Positions 18,001 through 26,144 of a DNA stretch of 64,000 bases are shown one piece after another. Under the pieces are notes generated by a model. It saw only the letters and a list, made by a program, of their open reading frames with translations, was not told where the DNA came from and ran no database searches. The position numbers were made by a program, and so were the translations under genes. Source of the stretch: Sphingomonas sp. KR3-1. Its GTDB lineage: Bacteria > Pseudomonadota > Alphaproteobacteria > Sphingomonadales > Sphingomonadaceae. The DNA is taken from NCBI RefSeq assembly GCF_040049295.1, contig NZ_JBDZDQ010000001.1, positions 1,922,001 through 1,986,000 on the forward strand, written 5' to 3'. The number at the start of each line of letters is the position of its first letter. Positions within the stretch are counted from its first letter, which is position 1.

Positions 18001-18048
18001 CCGATCGGCCGCACGGTGAAGCTCACCTTCCGCAAGCAGTTCTTCTGA
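15025..18048 (+). CDS. TonB-dependent receptor-like outer membrane protein
   Basis: This 1007-residue outer membrane protein has a signal peptide ending AAFAQ (about residue 26) and a proline-rich segment. A plug-like domain follows with ILISGRRSSMNEVRDL and PTEAIERIDILPEEVALQYGY. The long beta-rich barrel ends RKQFF, with the terminal phenylalanine expected for barrel assembly. A glycine- and glutamine-rich low-complexity insert lies at about residues 773-848. I chose the ATG at 15025, with GGGGAA upstream, over an in-frame GTG at 15013 because it gives a proper signal peptide. The ligand is unknown; no transporter or TonB gene is adjacent. Confidence 0.88.
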   Translation: MRSTLMLGSAIAALLAGTMPGAAFAQAQQTPAPTPAPAPAPSQTPPRAPAQDQGSDEFSDEGTIVVNGVLPGAVKTDVKPEVQLAPADIRAYGASNVSELITALQAQLGSGSGRGDEQPVILISGRRSSMNEVRDLPTEAIERIDILPEEVALQYGYAATQKVINFVLRSRFQAVTTVLEGQMPTAGGNSTESGNVNILKLNRNGRVTLDVKYNQNSGILESERGVTRAASTLFDTTGNIAGLGAVVVDPVTGETGREIDPALSALAGRPVTVAGVPLSAQQSLAGYAANANDPNVTDLSPYRTLVGPAKNLAISGIYNRALSAKVSATATINLDVTESESLLGLPSATLTLPAGNPFSPFSQNVQLLRYYDNLNPLTRSNGSQSLRGEITINGDSAPWIKSWRWSLNANYQQTGSDTTTTVGFDPAQAQALLNARDPNFNPFGPIPYDLLGNRPDSWSESTAKVGNVEFLTNGSLFKLPAGDVTTSLRVAGRTNDLDSRTSRLGVVTTGAVSRDTGSVRGNISIPIASRRRAFLDAIGDLSINANFEVEQLSDFGRLTTTGYGFNWSPITQVQAIVSFIDDSNAPSPGQLGNPTLVTPNVPIYDFVRGESVNITQITGGNPLLSADSRKVFRAGLNIRPFDKTNLGIVVNYTNTRFRNAVQNFPGASAEVEAAFPDRFVRNADGDLVSVDYRPVNYDRTEHQELRWGFNLFLPIASPQATRMRERREAFMKAREESRRTGQPMPPEMTAMFDQFRKLGQQSSLFGGTLSSQFGGGRRPDGQRGEGQQGQSSSGQEQGQARTQGDAPGGQSGTTVSTGGPGGGGGGGGRNFGGGGGGRGGFGGGGGGNRLIFSAYHTWVLHDEVMIRPGLPVINRLDGSSAQTIAAHRVDVIAGVKRDALLFQLNGNWTSGTHTVTGTGAPGSASELNFGSLAKVGMLAEFNPGQDIDFLLKHPWFRGSRIQLRVDNVFDARQRVTDQNGETPSAYAPNLRDPIGRTVKLTFRKQFF

Positions 18049-18076
18049 TCGGGTAGCGCCGCGTCATCCATCTTCA

Positions 18077-18096
18077 CCCCTCCCCGCAGGGAGGGG
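18077..18096. terminator. Hairpin between the TonB receptor gene and motB
   Basis: CCCCTCCC (18077-18084) and GGGAGGGG (18089-18096) form a tight hairpin in the 53-bp gap between two convergent genes. It lacks a long T run on either side. It can act in both directions but its efficiency is uncertain. Confidence 0.55.
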
Positions 18097-18101
18097 AGGT
18101 C

Positions 18102-19073
18102 TCAGCGATCGAAGGGCGAGCCGCCTTCCTTGCTGGCGCGCAGGCCGGGGCGGAAGCGGCCCTGCGGGTCCTGGTCCATGATCCGGCGATAGAGCAGGGT
18201 GATCGACACGCGGCGGTTGCGCGGGTCGGCGGGGTTCTCGACGATCAGCGGCTCGCGGTCGGCGACGCCCTCGATCCGCTCGAAGCGCATCTCGGTGACG
18301 TTGCCCGAGAGCAGGCGCCGGCGCGTCGCCTCGGCGCGGCCGCTGGAGAGCATCCAGTTGTTCATCGCCAGCGGGTCGCCATAGGGCAGGCTGTCGGTAT
18401 GGCCGCGGATCATGATCGGGTTTTCCATGCCCTTGATCGAGTCCGCGATCGTGCCGATCAGCGCGCTCGCCTCGGGCACCAGCGCGGTCGTGCCCAGGTT
18501 GAACATCGAATAATTGGCGTCGTCGATCAGGTCGATCCGCATGCCGTCGCGCGTCGGCACGAAGCGGATATGGTTGGCGAGCTTCGACAGCGCCGGCGTT
18601 GCCTGCATGCGCTGGCGGATGCGCTTCTGCGCCTCGTCGAAATTCTTCTGGTCCTGCTGCGTCAGCGCGCGCTGGTCCTTGAGCGTGCCCTTGGCGCCGG
18701 TGCCGACATCCTTGCCGCCGCTGCCGCCCACCGGCACGGTCAGCGACTTGGTGCCGGTCTGCGATGCCTTGCCGGGATAATTGTCGCGCTGGTTGATCGC
18801 CTCGCCGCCGAACAGCCCGTTCGAGCCGGCGCTGTTCTGCTTCAATTCGACCAGGGTCGGCGCGAAATAATCGGCCAGCGCCTTGCGCTGCTTCTCGGTG
18901 GTGGCGCCGAGGATCCAGAGCAGCAGGAAGAACGCCATCATCGCGGTCACGAAATCGGCATAGGCGACCTTCCAGGCGCCGCCGTGATGGCCGCCATGCC
19001 CCTCGACGAAGATCTTCTTGACGATGATCTTCGGCTGGACCTGGTTCCCGTGCGGTGCGCGGGCAGCGGCCAT
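18102..19073 (-). CDS. motB: Flagellar motor protein MotB
   Basis: MotB is the peptidoglycan-anchored stator subunit. The 323-residue protein has a cytoplasmic N-terminus and a single helix with the proton-carrying aspartate in VAYADFVTAMMAFFLLLW (near residue 40). After a linker rich in G, T and Q comes an OmpA-like domain with IMIRGHTDSLPYG and the helix containing SSGRAEATRRRLL. Its ATG directly abuts the motA stop. With motA it forms the ordinary proton-type stator, distinct from the second pair at 29210-30375. Confidence 0.95.
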   Translation of the reverse strand: MAAARAPHGNQVQPKIIVKKIFVEGHGGHHGGAWKVAYADFVTAMMAFFLLLWILGATTEKQRKALADYFAPTLVELKQNSAGSNGLFGGEAINQRDNYPGKASQTGTKSLTVPVGGSGGKDVGTGAKGTLKDQRALTQQDQKNFDEAQKRIRQRMQATPALSKLANHIRFVPTRDGMRIDLIDDANYSMFNLGTTALVPEASALIGTIADSIKGMENPIMIRGHTDSLPYGDPLAMNNWMLSSGRAEATRRRLLSGNVTEMRFERIEGVADREPLIVENPADPRNRRVSITLLYRRIMDQDPQGRFRPGLRASKEGGSPFDR

Positions 19074-19937
19074 TTACCGGCCCCTCAACCCGTCGAACAC
19101 CTCGCCGAAGCCCGGCTGGTTGGCGTGTGCGATGCTCGAGCGTGCGGCCTCGATCACCAGCGGCTGCGGATGGCCGTGGAGCGAGGCGATGATGATCTGC
19201 TTGACCACGTGGTAGATGGCGGAATCGGCGTCGATCACCTGCTGCAGGCGCCCGGCGAGCGGCGCGACGATGCCGTAGGCGAGCAGCACGCCCATGAACG
19301 TGCCGACCAGCGCCGAGCCGATCATCGCGCCCAGGATGCTCGGCGGCTTGTCGATCGAGCCCATCGTCTTCACCACGCCGAGCACCGCGGCGACGATGCC
19401 GAGCGCGGGGAGGGCGTCGCCGAGCGACTGGAGCGTCGTCTGCGGGCCCTGGACCTCGTGGTGGTGGGTCTTGATCGAATTGTCCATCACCTCTTCGACC
19501 GCGTGCACGTCGAGCGTGCCCGACGAGACGACGACGAGGCGCAGCGTGTCGGTGATCAGGTTGATCAGCGTGTGATCGGCCTGCAGCCGCGGATACTCGG
19601 CGAAGATCGCGCTGGACTTGGGGTCCTCGACATGCGGCTCGAGCGCGATCGGGCCCTCGGTCCGCAGCATCTTCATCAGCTTGGAGACCAGGAAGATCGT
19701 GTCGAGATAGTCCTGCTTCTTGTATTTCGGGCCCTTGAGCACTTTCATGAAGCCGCCGCCGAGCGCCTTCAGCTCCTTCATCGAGTTGCCGATGACGAGC
19801 GCGCCGATGGCGGCGCCGCCGATGATGAGCATCTCGTGCGGGATGGCTTCCAGCACGGGGCCAAGCGCGCCGCCGGTAATTGCGAAACCACCGAAGACCA
19901 TCGCCAGCAGGATGACCAGGCCGATTGCCGGAAACAT
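19074..19937 (-). CDS. motA: Flagellar motor stator protein MotA
   Basis: MotA is the ion-channel stator subunit pushing on FliG. The 287 residues show four membrane segments and the large cytoplasmic loop of the long, proton-type MotA. Characteristic segments are KKQDYLDTIFLVSKL, LPALGIVAAVLGVVKTMGS (third helix, with its proline) and GVLLAYGIVAPLAGRL (fourth helix). A sigma28-like promoter lies 31-57 bases upstream, placing motAB in the late flagellar class. Confidence 0.96.
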   Translation of the reverse strand: MFPAIGLVILLAMVFGGFAITGGALGPVLEAIPHEMLIIGGAAIGALVIGNSMKELKALGGGFMKVLKGPKYKKQDYLDTIFLVSKLMKMLRTEGPIALEPHVEDPKSSAIFAEYPRLQADHTLINLITDTLRLVVVSSGTLDVHAVEEVMDNSIKTHHHEVQGPQTTLQSLGDALPALGIVAAVLGVVKTMGSIDKPPSILGAMIGSALVGTFMGVLLAYGIVAPLAGRLQQVIDADSAIYHVVKQIIIASLHGHPQPLVIEAARSSIAHANQPGFGEVFDGLRGR

Positions 19938-19967
19938 TGTGCGCGAACCCCCGATTTGTCGTCTCGG

Positions 19968-19994
19968 TTAACGACCTGTTGGCTGTGATATTCA
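19968..19994 (-). promoter_or_regulatory. Sigma28 (FliA) promoter of motAB
   Basis: On the minus strand, TGAA (19994-19991) is followed after exactly 15 bases by GTCGTTAA (19975-19968). The family consensus is TAAA-N15-GCCGATAA, so three of four and six of eight bases match. The predicted transcript would begin about 24 bases before the motA ATG. Confidence 0.6.
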
Positions 19995-20073
19995 GCGGAA
20001 AATCATGGTTAATTCGTTACCGGCACGAATTATTTCGCGGTTTCGCTTGGGTTTCGCCCGCGCGCCGCCTAGC

Positions 20074-20118
20074 CGCGCCGGCCTTTGCCGGGCGCGCAGA
20101 GGAAAATCGCGGTTTTCC
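20074..20118 (-). terminator. Possible terminator downstream of flgL
   Basis: Two inverted repeats follow the flgL stop. GGAAAA/TTTTCC around a six-base loop spans 20101-20118, and a GC-rich stem CGCGCC/GGCGCG spans 20074-20096. Neither has a long T tract. The segment between the motA promoter and flgL (19995-20124) holds no reading frame. Confidence 0.4.
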
Positions 20119-20124
20119 CGAAGC

Positions 20125-21024
20125 TTATTTCAGATAGTCGAACAGCGAGACGCTGGTCAGCTTGGTGAAGCTGGCCTGGGTCGCCTGCAGCACGGTCAGC
20201 GTCTTCTGCAGGTTCGCTACCGCGGTCGGGATGTCGGTGTCCTCGATGCCCGATCGCGTCTCCTCGCGCGTCTCGGCCACCTTGGTCAGCCGGTCGGCCT
20301 CGATGTCGAGCCGCGCGCCGCGCGCGCCGATCGAGGCGCGGGCGAGCGTCACCTGGTCGAGCGAGGTGTTGATCCCGTCGAGCGCGGTGCCGGCCGCCGC
20401 CTTCACGTTGCCGCCGGCCTTCAGCGCGTCGGCGAGATTGCCGATGATCGCGAACATGTCGGCATCGGCGGTGGAGAACACGCGCTGGCCGCTGATCGTC
20501 GGCTGCACCGTCTCGCCGTCCGCGACCGGGATGCCCGAAGGCTCGCCGGCGCCGGCGAAGCTGATCGAGCCGTCGGCGTTGGTCACATAGGCGGTGTCGC
20601 CGGTGGCGCCGCCGAACAGCGGCTGGCCGCGGATATCGTCCTTGGTGTTGGCGAGGCCGTAGAGCGTGTCGCGGATCGAGCTCAGTTCCTCGCCGATCGA
20701 GGCGCGGTCCGAGTCCGAGAGCGTGTCGTTGGCGGCGCGCGTCGCCAGCTCAAGCGCGCGCTGGAGCTGCGTCTGCACGCTGTCGAGCGTCTGGTCGGTC
20801 TGGGCGAGCACGCCCTGCGCCACGGTGATGTTCGACTTGTAGGTCGCATCGCCGGTGGTGGCGCGCTGGATCTGCTGCAGCTTCACATAGGATGCCGCAT
20901 CCGAGGCCGCGGTCACGCCCAGCTTGGTGGTCGCGATCTGGGTCTGGGTCTTGTCGGCCGAGGCGGTGAGCTGGCTCATCAGCGACACCGATTGGCTATA
21001 CATCTGCGAAGTGGCGATGCGCAT
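20125..21024 (-). CDS. flgL: Flagellar hook-associated protein 3
   Basis: FlgL is the second hook-filament junction protein. The 299 residues begin MRIATSQMYSQSV and end in a flagellin-like helical tail (VLQATQASFTKLTSVSLFDYLK region), giving the D0/D1 coiled-coil ends shared with flagellin. It is the last gene of the flgBCDEFGHIJKL operon, six bases after flgK. Length is normal. Confidence 0.93.
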   Translation of the reverse strand: MRIATSQMYSQSVSLMSQLTASADKTQTQIATTKLGVTAASDAASYVKLQQIQRATTGDATYKSNITVAQGVLAQTDQTLDSVQTQLQRALELATRAANDTLSDSDRASIGEELSSIRDTLYGLANTKDDIRGQPLFGGATGDTAYVTNADGSISFAGAGEPSGIPVADGETVQPTISGQRVFSTADADMFAIIGNLADALKAGGNVKAAAGTALDGINTSLDQVTLARASIGARGARLDIEADRLTKVAETREETRSGIEDTDIPTAVANLQKTLTVLQATQASFTKLTSVSLFDYLK

Positions 21025-21030
21025 GGCGGG

Positions 21031-22374
21031 TTACCTGATGTCGAGGATGGACTGCAGCGTCTCGCGCGCGACCTGGATCACCCGGGTCGACGCCTGATAG
21101 GCCTGCTGGAAGCGCATCAGATCGACCGCCTCCTCGTCGATATTGACGCCGCTCACCGAATCGCGCGCCGAAACGGCGGCGTCGCGAATCGAGGTCTGGG
21201 CGTCGGCGATGCTGTTGCGGCCCGCGAGCGCGGCGCCGTTGGCAGCGGTGAGATCGGTCACCCCCTGCTCGAAATTGCCGCTGGTGCGCAGCGCGTCGAG
21301 CCCGGCGAGGTTGGAATTGTCGCGCGTGCCGCCGCCGGTCGCCGCGGCGGCGATGCCGCGCGGGTCGTCGAGCGCGACGCTGAGCTGATAGGCCGGGTCG
21401 CCGACGGTGAAGATCGGCTGGCCGGCATTGCCTTGCAGGTCGTTGCCGGCGGCCTGCACCGCGTTGACGCCGTCGGCGAAGTCCTGCGCCATCTGGCCGA
21501 TCGCGTCGCGCGCCGCGGCGATGCGCGAGCCGCTCTCCGCGATGCCGGCGAGCGCGCCGCCGTTCGGGGCCATTGCCTGCACCGCGCCGGTCGCCTGCTT
21601 TACCGTGAACGCGAAGCTGCCTTCGTCGTTGCTGCTCTGCGCGACGATGCCCGCCTGCGCGCCCTCGACGAGCAGCGGACCGGTCGCATTGCCGGCATGG
21701 ACGGTGGCGCGGCCATAGCTGTCGAAGTTCACGGTGACGTCGGTCAGCGCGCTCATCTGTTCCAGCATCTGGTCGCGCTGGTCGAGCAGGGCCGCCTGGC
21801 CGGCGGTGCCGTCGGTGGCGCGGGCCAGGCCGGCATTGACCTTGGCGAGGCTCGCCGAGAGGTTGTTGAGCTGCGTCACCGCGGTATCGGCCGAGGCCTT
21901 GAGGTCGGTCATCGCGCCGTCGAGCGCCTGCCCCGTCGCGCTGAACGCGGCGGCGACGCCGCGGGCGTTCTCGAGCATCGTCGCGCGCGCCGGCAGCGCC
22001 GTCGGGTCCGCCGCCACCGCCTTGGCCGAGGTGAAGAAGGCCGTGAGCTGGCTGCCCAGCTGGTTGCTGGTCAGGCCGGTGTCGATCCGCCCGAGCCAGC
22101 TCGCGCCGGTGAGCGTGCGGGCGAGGTCGGCGCTCGAGGTGCGCACTTCGCTCGCCTTGAACGCGTCGGCGGTACGGGTGACGCCGCTGACATTGGCGCC
22201 CAGGCCCGCGCCGATCGCGCTGGTGTTGCCGCCGGTGGCGACGATCTCGCGCACCGTGGCGACGCGGCGCGAATAGCCCGTGGTCGCAGCGTTGGAGATA
22301 TTGTCCGACGTGGTGGCGAGCGCGGACTGATAGGCCCGCGCGCCGCTGGCGCCGATCGAAAGCAGGTCGGTCAT
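21031..22374 (-). CDS. flgK: Flagellar hook-associated protein 1
   Basis: FlgK joins the hook to the filament. The 447-residue protein starts with the rod/hook-family N-terminus (LLSIGASGARAYQSALATTSDNISN). It ends with the matching C-terminal helix, seen as EAVDLMRFQQAYQASTRVIQ followed by LQSILDIR. The middle is alanine-, glycine- and threonine-rich. The start overlaps the flgJ stop by four bases. It is at the short end for FlgK. Confidence 0.94.
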   Translation of the reverse strand: MTDLLSIGASGARAYQSALATTSDNISNAATTGYSRRVATVREIVATGGNTSAIGAGLGANVSGVTRTADAFKASEVRTSSADLARTLTGASWLGRIDTGLTSNQLGSQLTAFFTSAKAVAADPTALPARATMLENARGVAAAFSATGQALDGAMTDLKASADTAVTQLNNLSASLAKVNAGLARATDGTAGQAALLDQRDQMLEQMSALTDVTVNFDSYGRATVHAGNATGPLLVEGAQAGIVAQSSNDEGSFAFTVKQATGAVQAMAPNGGALAGIAESGSRIAAARDAIGQMAQDFADGVNAVQAAGNDLQGNAGQPIFTVGDPAYQLSVALDDPRGIAAAATGGGTRDNSNLAGLDALRTSGNFEQGVTDLTAANGAALAGRNSIADAQTSIRDAAVSARDSVSGVNIDEEAVDLMRFQQAYQASTRVIQVARETLQSILDIR

Positions 22375-22745
22375 TTGACGGCGCCTCCCTTGGCCGCGCC
22401 GAGCGCCGCATCGGCTGCGGCCGTCGTGGCGCCGGCATCGGACGGCACGGCCTGGGCGCTCTTGGAGAGGAAGGCGGTCATCGCCTTGCCGATGCCGATC
22501 GGCGCGTGGACGGCCATGTCCTGGGCGAGCTTCTGGTCCTGCATGTCGCGGAACTGGTCCTCGCCCTTGCTGTCGAACAGCCCGTCGCCCAGCTTGGCCT
22601 GGCGCATCGACTTGAGCATCATGCCCGTGAAGATCGCCTCGAAGCGCTGGCCGGCGGCTGCGAGGTTCTCCTTGGAGGCGAGGCGCGACGTGTCGGTCGA
22701 CACGCCGCTGCTCGGGCTCCCGACAGGGCCGACGACGTTGCTCAC
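22371..22745 (-). CDS. flgJ: Rod-binding protein, FlgJ N-domain only
   Basis: This 124-residue protein corresponds to the rod-capping half of FlgJ, with the diagnostic AAGQRFEAIFTGMMLKSMRQ segment (about residues 30-49). The muramidase half found in enteric FlgJ is absent. In such organisms a separate transglycosylase opens the cell wall for the rod; the gene at 31649 is the obvious candidate here. Starts and stops overlap by four bases with flgI and flgK. Confidence 0.92.
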   Translation of the reverse strand: MSNVVGPVGSPSSGVSTDTSRLASKENLAAAGQRFEAIFTGMMLKSMRQAKLGDGLFDSKGEDQFRDMQDQKLAQDMAVHAPIGIGKAMTAFLSKSAQAVPSDAGATTAAADAALGAAKGGAVK

Positions 22746-23842
22746 AGGATGATCAGCTCGGCCTTGAGCGCGCCGGCCTCCTTGAGCGCCTCGAGGATCG
22801 CGACGAGGTCCGCCGGCGACGCGCCGATCGCGTTCACCGCCTTGACCACATCCGAAAGCTTCGGCCCCGGTGCCATCAGGAACATGGGGTGCTTCTCCTC
22901 CTCCACTCCGACCGTGGAATGCTCCTCGGTGCGGGTCTCGCCCTTGCTGAACGGCGCGGGCTGGCTCGTGCGCTGATTTTCATCAATACGAACGGTGAGT
23001 TTACCATGTGTTACCGCGGCCGGGCTGACCCGGACGGCCGAGTTGATCACCACCGTGCCGGTGCGCGCGTTAACGATGACGCGGGCGGCGGCCTCGGCGG
23101 CCTCGACCTGGAGATTCTCGACTTCGCTCATCAGCTCGGCGCGCACGTCGCGGCCCTCGGGCGCCTGGATGGCGATCGAGACGCCGTCGAGCGCGCGGGC
23201 GCGGCCCGGGCCGAAGCGGGTGTTGATGGCGTCCTGCACGCGCTGCGCCGTGGTGAAGTCGGCACGGGCGAGGTTGAAGGTGAGGAAGGGCGACTTGTCG
23301 AAGCCGGTATCGACGCTGCGCTCCACCGTCGCGCCCTCCGGGATGCGACCCGAGGAGGGGGTGTTGACCACGATCTTCGAGCCGTCGGCGCCTTCGGCAC
23401 CCAGGCCGCCCACCGCGAGGTTGCCCTGCGCCATGGCATAGATCTGCCCGTCGGCGCCCTGGAGCGGCGTCAGGATCAGCGTGCCGCCGCGCAGCGACTT
23501 GGCCTTGCCCATCGACGAGACGGTGATGTCGAGCTTCTGGCCCGGCTTGGAGAAGGCGGGCAGCTCGGCGGTGATCATCACCACCGCGGCGTTCTTGAGG
23601 CCCGGGGCGACGCCCTGGGGCAGCTGGAGCCCGAAGCGCGACGCGACGCTCTTCATCGACTGGACGGTATATTCCAGATTGTCGTCGCCCGTGCCCGGCA
23701 GGCCGACGACCACGCCATAGCCCGTGAGCTGGTTGGTACGGATGCCCTGGAAGGTGCCCAGGTCCTTCACGCGCTGGGCGTGCGCCGGCGCGATGGCGGC
23801 GGCGAGGGAGAAGGCGGCGAGCGCGAGGAGGCGACGGATCAT
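22742..23842 (-). CDS. flgI: Flagellar P-ring protein
   Basis: FlgI forms the periplasmic bushing around the rod in peptidoglycan. The 366-residue protein has a cleavable signal peptide (AIAPAHAQ) followed at once by the family's highly conserved VKDLGTFQGIRTNQLTGYGV. Further conserved parts are GLPGTGDD and the C-terminal PKLSDVVKAVNAIGASP. Length is normal. It lies 17 bases after flgH. Confidence 0.96.
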   Translation of the reverse strand: MIRRLLALAAFSLAAAIAPAHAQRVKDLGTFQGIRTNQLTGYGVVVGLPGTGDDNLEYTVQSMKSVASRFGLQLPQGVAPGLKNAAVVMITAELPAFSKPGQKLDITVSSMGKAKSLRGGTLILTPLQGADGQIYAMAQGNLAVGGLGAEGADGSKIVVNTPSSGRIPEGATVERSVDTGFDKSPFLTFNLARADFTTAQRVQDAINTRFGPGRARALDGVSIAIQAPEGRDVRAELMSEVENLQVEAAEAAARVIVNARTGTVVINSAVRVSPAAVTHGKLTVRIDENQRTSQPAPFSKGETRTEEHSTVGVEEEKHPMFLMAPGPKLSDVVKAVNAIGASPADLVAILEALKEAGALKAELIIL

Positions 23843-23859
23843 GGCTCTGGCTCCGGCTC

Positions 23860-24555
23860 TTAGAAGGGACTGATCACGGAGAAGAACCGGCTCAGCCAGC
23901 CCTGGCGGCTGGCGCGGGCGACATCGCCCTTGCCGGTATAGGCGATGCGGGCATCGGCGACGCGCGTCGACAGCACGCGGTTGTTCGCGTCGATATCGGC
24001 GGTGCGGACGATGCCCTTGATCTGGACATATTCGTCGCCGCGATTGAGCGTCACGCGCTTCTGGCCCTGCACCAGCATCGTGCCATTGGGATAGACCGCG
24101 GCGACGGTGACGCTGATCTCGCCCGACAGCGCGTTCGACTGGTCGGCGGCGCCGGTGCCCGCGAAGTTGCGCTTGCCGCTCACGCTGGCATCGGTGTCCT
24201 TGAACAGCGAGAGGTTGCCGGTGGTCGGCGGGGTGATGCCGAAGCCGCCCGAGCTGTCGAGCTTGCTGCCCGCCGACTTCGACGCCGCGGTCTTCTCGAC
24301 CAGCAGGATCGACAGCGGATCGCCGACGCGCCGCGCGCGCATCCCCTCGTAGAGCGCGGCATAGCCGTCGCCCGCCTGGAAGATGCCGCCATTGGCCGGC
24401 GGCGCGGCGGGCTCGGCGGCGGGAAGCGTCACGGAGAAATCCTCCTTCTGCTTCTTCTTGCCGATGCCCAGGAACTGCGCCTTGGCGGGCGTGGCGGTGA
24501 ACGCCATTGCGGCGGCGACCAGCGAGCCGGTGGCGAGGCCTGACAGGAACTTCAT
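23860..24555 (-). CDS. flgH: Flagellar L-ring protein
   Basis: FlgH forms the outer-membrane ring of the basal body. The 231-residue protein has the family segments GDPLSILLVEKTAAS, GEISVTVAAVYPNGTMLVQG and YVQIKGIVRTADID. FlgH is normally a lipoprotein, but here the N-terminus ends TATPAKAQ, a type I cleavage site, and there is no cysteine in the whole protein. I chose the ATG at 24555, with GAGGG upstream; a longer start at 24585 would overlap flgG and adds no cysteine either. Confidence 0.93.
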   Translation of the reverse strand: MKFLSGLATGSLVAAAMAFTATPAKAQFLGIGKKKQKEDFSVTLPAAEPAAPPANGGIFQAGDGYAALYEGMRARRVGDPLSILLVEKTAASKSAGSKLDSSGGFGITPPTTGNLSLFKDTDASVSGKRNFAGTGAADQSNALSGEISVTVAAVYPNGTMLVQGQKRVTLNRGDEYVQIKGIVRTADIDANNRVLSTRVADARIAYTGKGDVARASRQGWLSRFFSVISPF

Positions 24556-24565
24556 CGTGCGGCCC

Positions 24566-25354
24566 TCAGATGTTCTGGTTGACATATTTTTCCATCTCGT
24601 CGGTCGCCGAGATCATCTTCGAGTTCACCTCATAGGCGCGCTGGGTCTCGATCATGTCGACCAGCTCCTCGACGACATTGACGTTCGAGCCTTCGAGCAT
24701 GCCCTGGCGCACGGTGCCGCGGCCGTCGGCGCCGGCATTGCCGAGCGCGACCGTGCCGCTCGCCGGCGTCTCGATCAGGTAGTTGTCGCCCACCGCCTGC
24801 AGGCCCGCCGCATTGGGGAAGCTCGCCACCTGGATCTGGCCGATCTGGGTGAGGTCGGTCTGGTTCGGCATCTGCGCCGAGACGGTGCCGTCGCTGCCGA
24901 CGGTGACCGAGATCGCGCCTTCCGGAATGGTGACGCCGGGCATCACCTGATAGCCTTCGGAAGTGACCAGCTGGCCCTCTGCCGAGCGCGAGAAATTGCC
25001 GGCGCGGGTATAGCCCATGCCGCCGCCGGGCATCTGCACCTGGAAATAGCCATTACCGTCGATCGCCATGTCCAGGCCGTTGCCGGTGGTCTGCAGCGAG
25101 CCCTGCGTCTCCATGCGCTGCGTGCCCTGCACGCGCACGCCGGTGCCGAGGTTGAGGCCGGTCGCGTATTTGGTCTCCGCGGTCGAGGCGGCGCCCGGCG
25201 CGGTAACGACCTGGTAGGCGAGCGTCTGGAAGCTGGCGCGGTCCTTCTTGAACGCGGTGGTGTTCACGTTCGCGAGGTTGTTCGAAATGACCCGCATGCG
25301 CGTGTCCTGGGCGTCCAGGCCCGTGCGCGCGATGTGCAGTGCTGCCGATCCCAT
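24566..25354 (-). CDS. flgG: Flagellar distal rod protein
   Basis: FlgG builds the distal rod. The 262 residues carry the rod-family N-terminus (LHIARTGLDAQDTRMRVISN followed by NLANVNT), a central ALDMAI-like GNGLDMAIDGNGYFQV, and the C-terminal VEELVDMIETQRAYEVNSKM. Length matches the usual 260-262. It lies between flgF and flgH in the operon. Confidence 0.96.
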   Translation of the reverse strand: MGSAALHIARTGLDAQDTRMRVISNNLANVNTTAFKKDRASFQTLAYQVVTAPGAASTAETKYATGLNLGTGVRVQGTQRMETQGSLQTTGNGLDMAIDGNGYFQVQMPGGGMGYTRAGNFSRSAEGQLVTSEGYQVMPGVTIPEGAISVTVGSDGTVSAQMPNQTDLTQIGQIQVASFPNAAGLQAVGDNYLIETPASGTVALGNAGADGRGTVRQGMLEGSNVNVVEELVDMIETQRAYEVNSKMISATDEMEKYVNQNI

Positions 25355-25368
25355 GTTCTAACTCCTTA

Positions 25369-26112
25369 TCAGGACGGCATCCGCATCAGCGATGCGGAGC
25401 TTTCGTCCATGTTCTTGGCGTCCTTGAGCAGGCCCGCCTGCACTTCGTAGGCGCGCTGGTTCTCGATCATGTCGACCAGCGCTTGCGTGAGGTTGACGTT
25501 GGATTGCTCGAGCGAGCCCGCGGTCACCTTGGCATCCATGTCCTCGGGCAGCACGCCGCCGCCCTTCACATGGAGGAGATTGTCCAGCCCCTTGACGGTC
25601 TGGCTGCCGTCGGTGCTGCACAGCTTGATCTTGTCGATCACCTGCGGCTGCGTCGGATCGCCGCCACGCGGCACGATCGAGACGGTGCCGTCATCGGCGA
25701 TCATGATCTTGTCGGCGGGCGGCACGGTGATGGGGCCCCCCGACCCCATCACCGGGAAACCGTCTCCGGTTTCCAGCACGCCCGAGGGCGCGATCGTCAG
25801 ATCGCCGCGCCTCGTATAGGCTTCGGTGCCGTCGGTCGCCTGGACTGCCATCCAGGCATCGCCGTTCACCGCAACGTCGAGCGGGTTGCCGGTCTGGATC
25901 ATCGTGCCCTTGGTGCGGTCGAAGTCGTTGACTTCCTCCGAGGCCATCTGGCGCGTATCCAGTCCGGTGCCCTGGAGGACCAGCCGGTCGAAGCTGACGC
26001 GCTCGGCGCGGAAGCCGATGGTCGAGGCGTTCGCGATGTTGTTCGCGATCGTCGCCTGCGACTGCATCTGGCTGCGCAGCCCTGACATCGCTGTGTAGAC
26101 AAGCCGGTCCAT
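25369..26112 (-). CDS. flgF: Flagellar proximal rod protein FlgF
   Basis: FlgF is a proximal rod subunit. The 247-residue protein starts MDRLVYTAMSGLRSQMQSQA followed by TIANNIANAST. It has NPLDVAVNGDAWMAVQ in the middle and ends with LTQALVDMIENQRAYEVQAG, all typical of FlgF. It lies 56 bp after flgE, a gap that contains a perfect inverted repeat, and 14 bp before flgG. Confidence 0.95.
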   Translation of the reverse strand: MDRLVYTAMSGLRSQMQSQATIANNIANASTIGFRAERVSFDRLVLQGTGLDTRQMASEEVNDFDRTKGTMIQTGNPLDVAVNGDAWMAVQATDGTEAYTRRGDLTIAPSGVLETGDGFPVMGSGGPITVPPADKIMIADDGTVSIVPRGGDPTQPQVIDKIKLCSTDGSQTVKGLDNLLHVKGGGVLPEDMDAKVTAGSLEQSNVNLTQALVDMIENQRAYEVQAGLLKDAKNMDESSASLMRMPS

Positions 26113-26127
26113 ATTCTACTCCTCCTC

Positions 26128-26144
26128 AGCCGATCGGATCGGCT
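26128..26144. repeat. Perfect inverted repeat between flgE and flgF
   Basis: AGCCGATC and GATCGGCT flank one central base. The hairpin lies in the only sizeable gap inside the flgE-flgF junction. It could adjust transcript stability or expression between hook and rod genes; this is inference. Confidence 0.5.

Noticed and set aside
18399..19988. 529-residue plus-strand open frame opposite motAB
   Set aside because: Histidine-, arginine- and aspartate-rich shadow frame; motA and motB on the other strand carry all family motifs.
20005..22752. 915-residue plus-strand frame opposite flgL and flgK
   Set aside because: Shadow frame of arginine-, alanine- and glycine-rich composition with no domain; the opposite strand encodes clear flagellar proteins.
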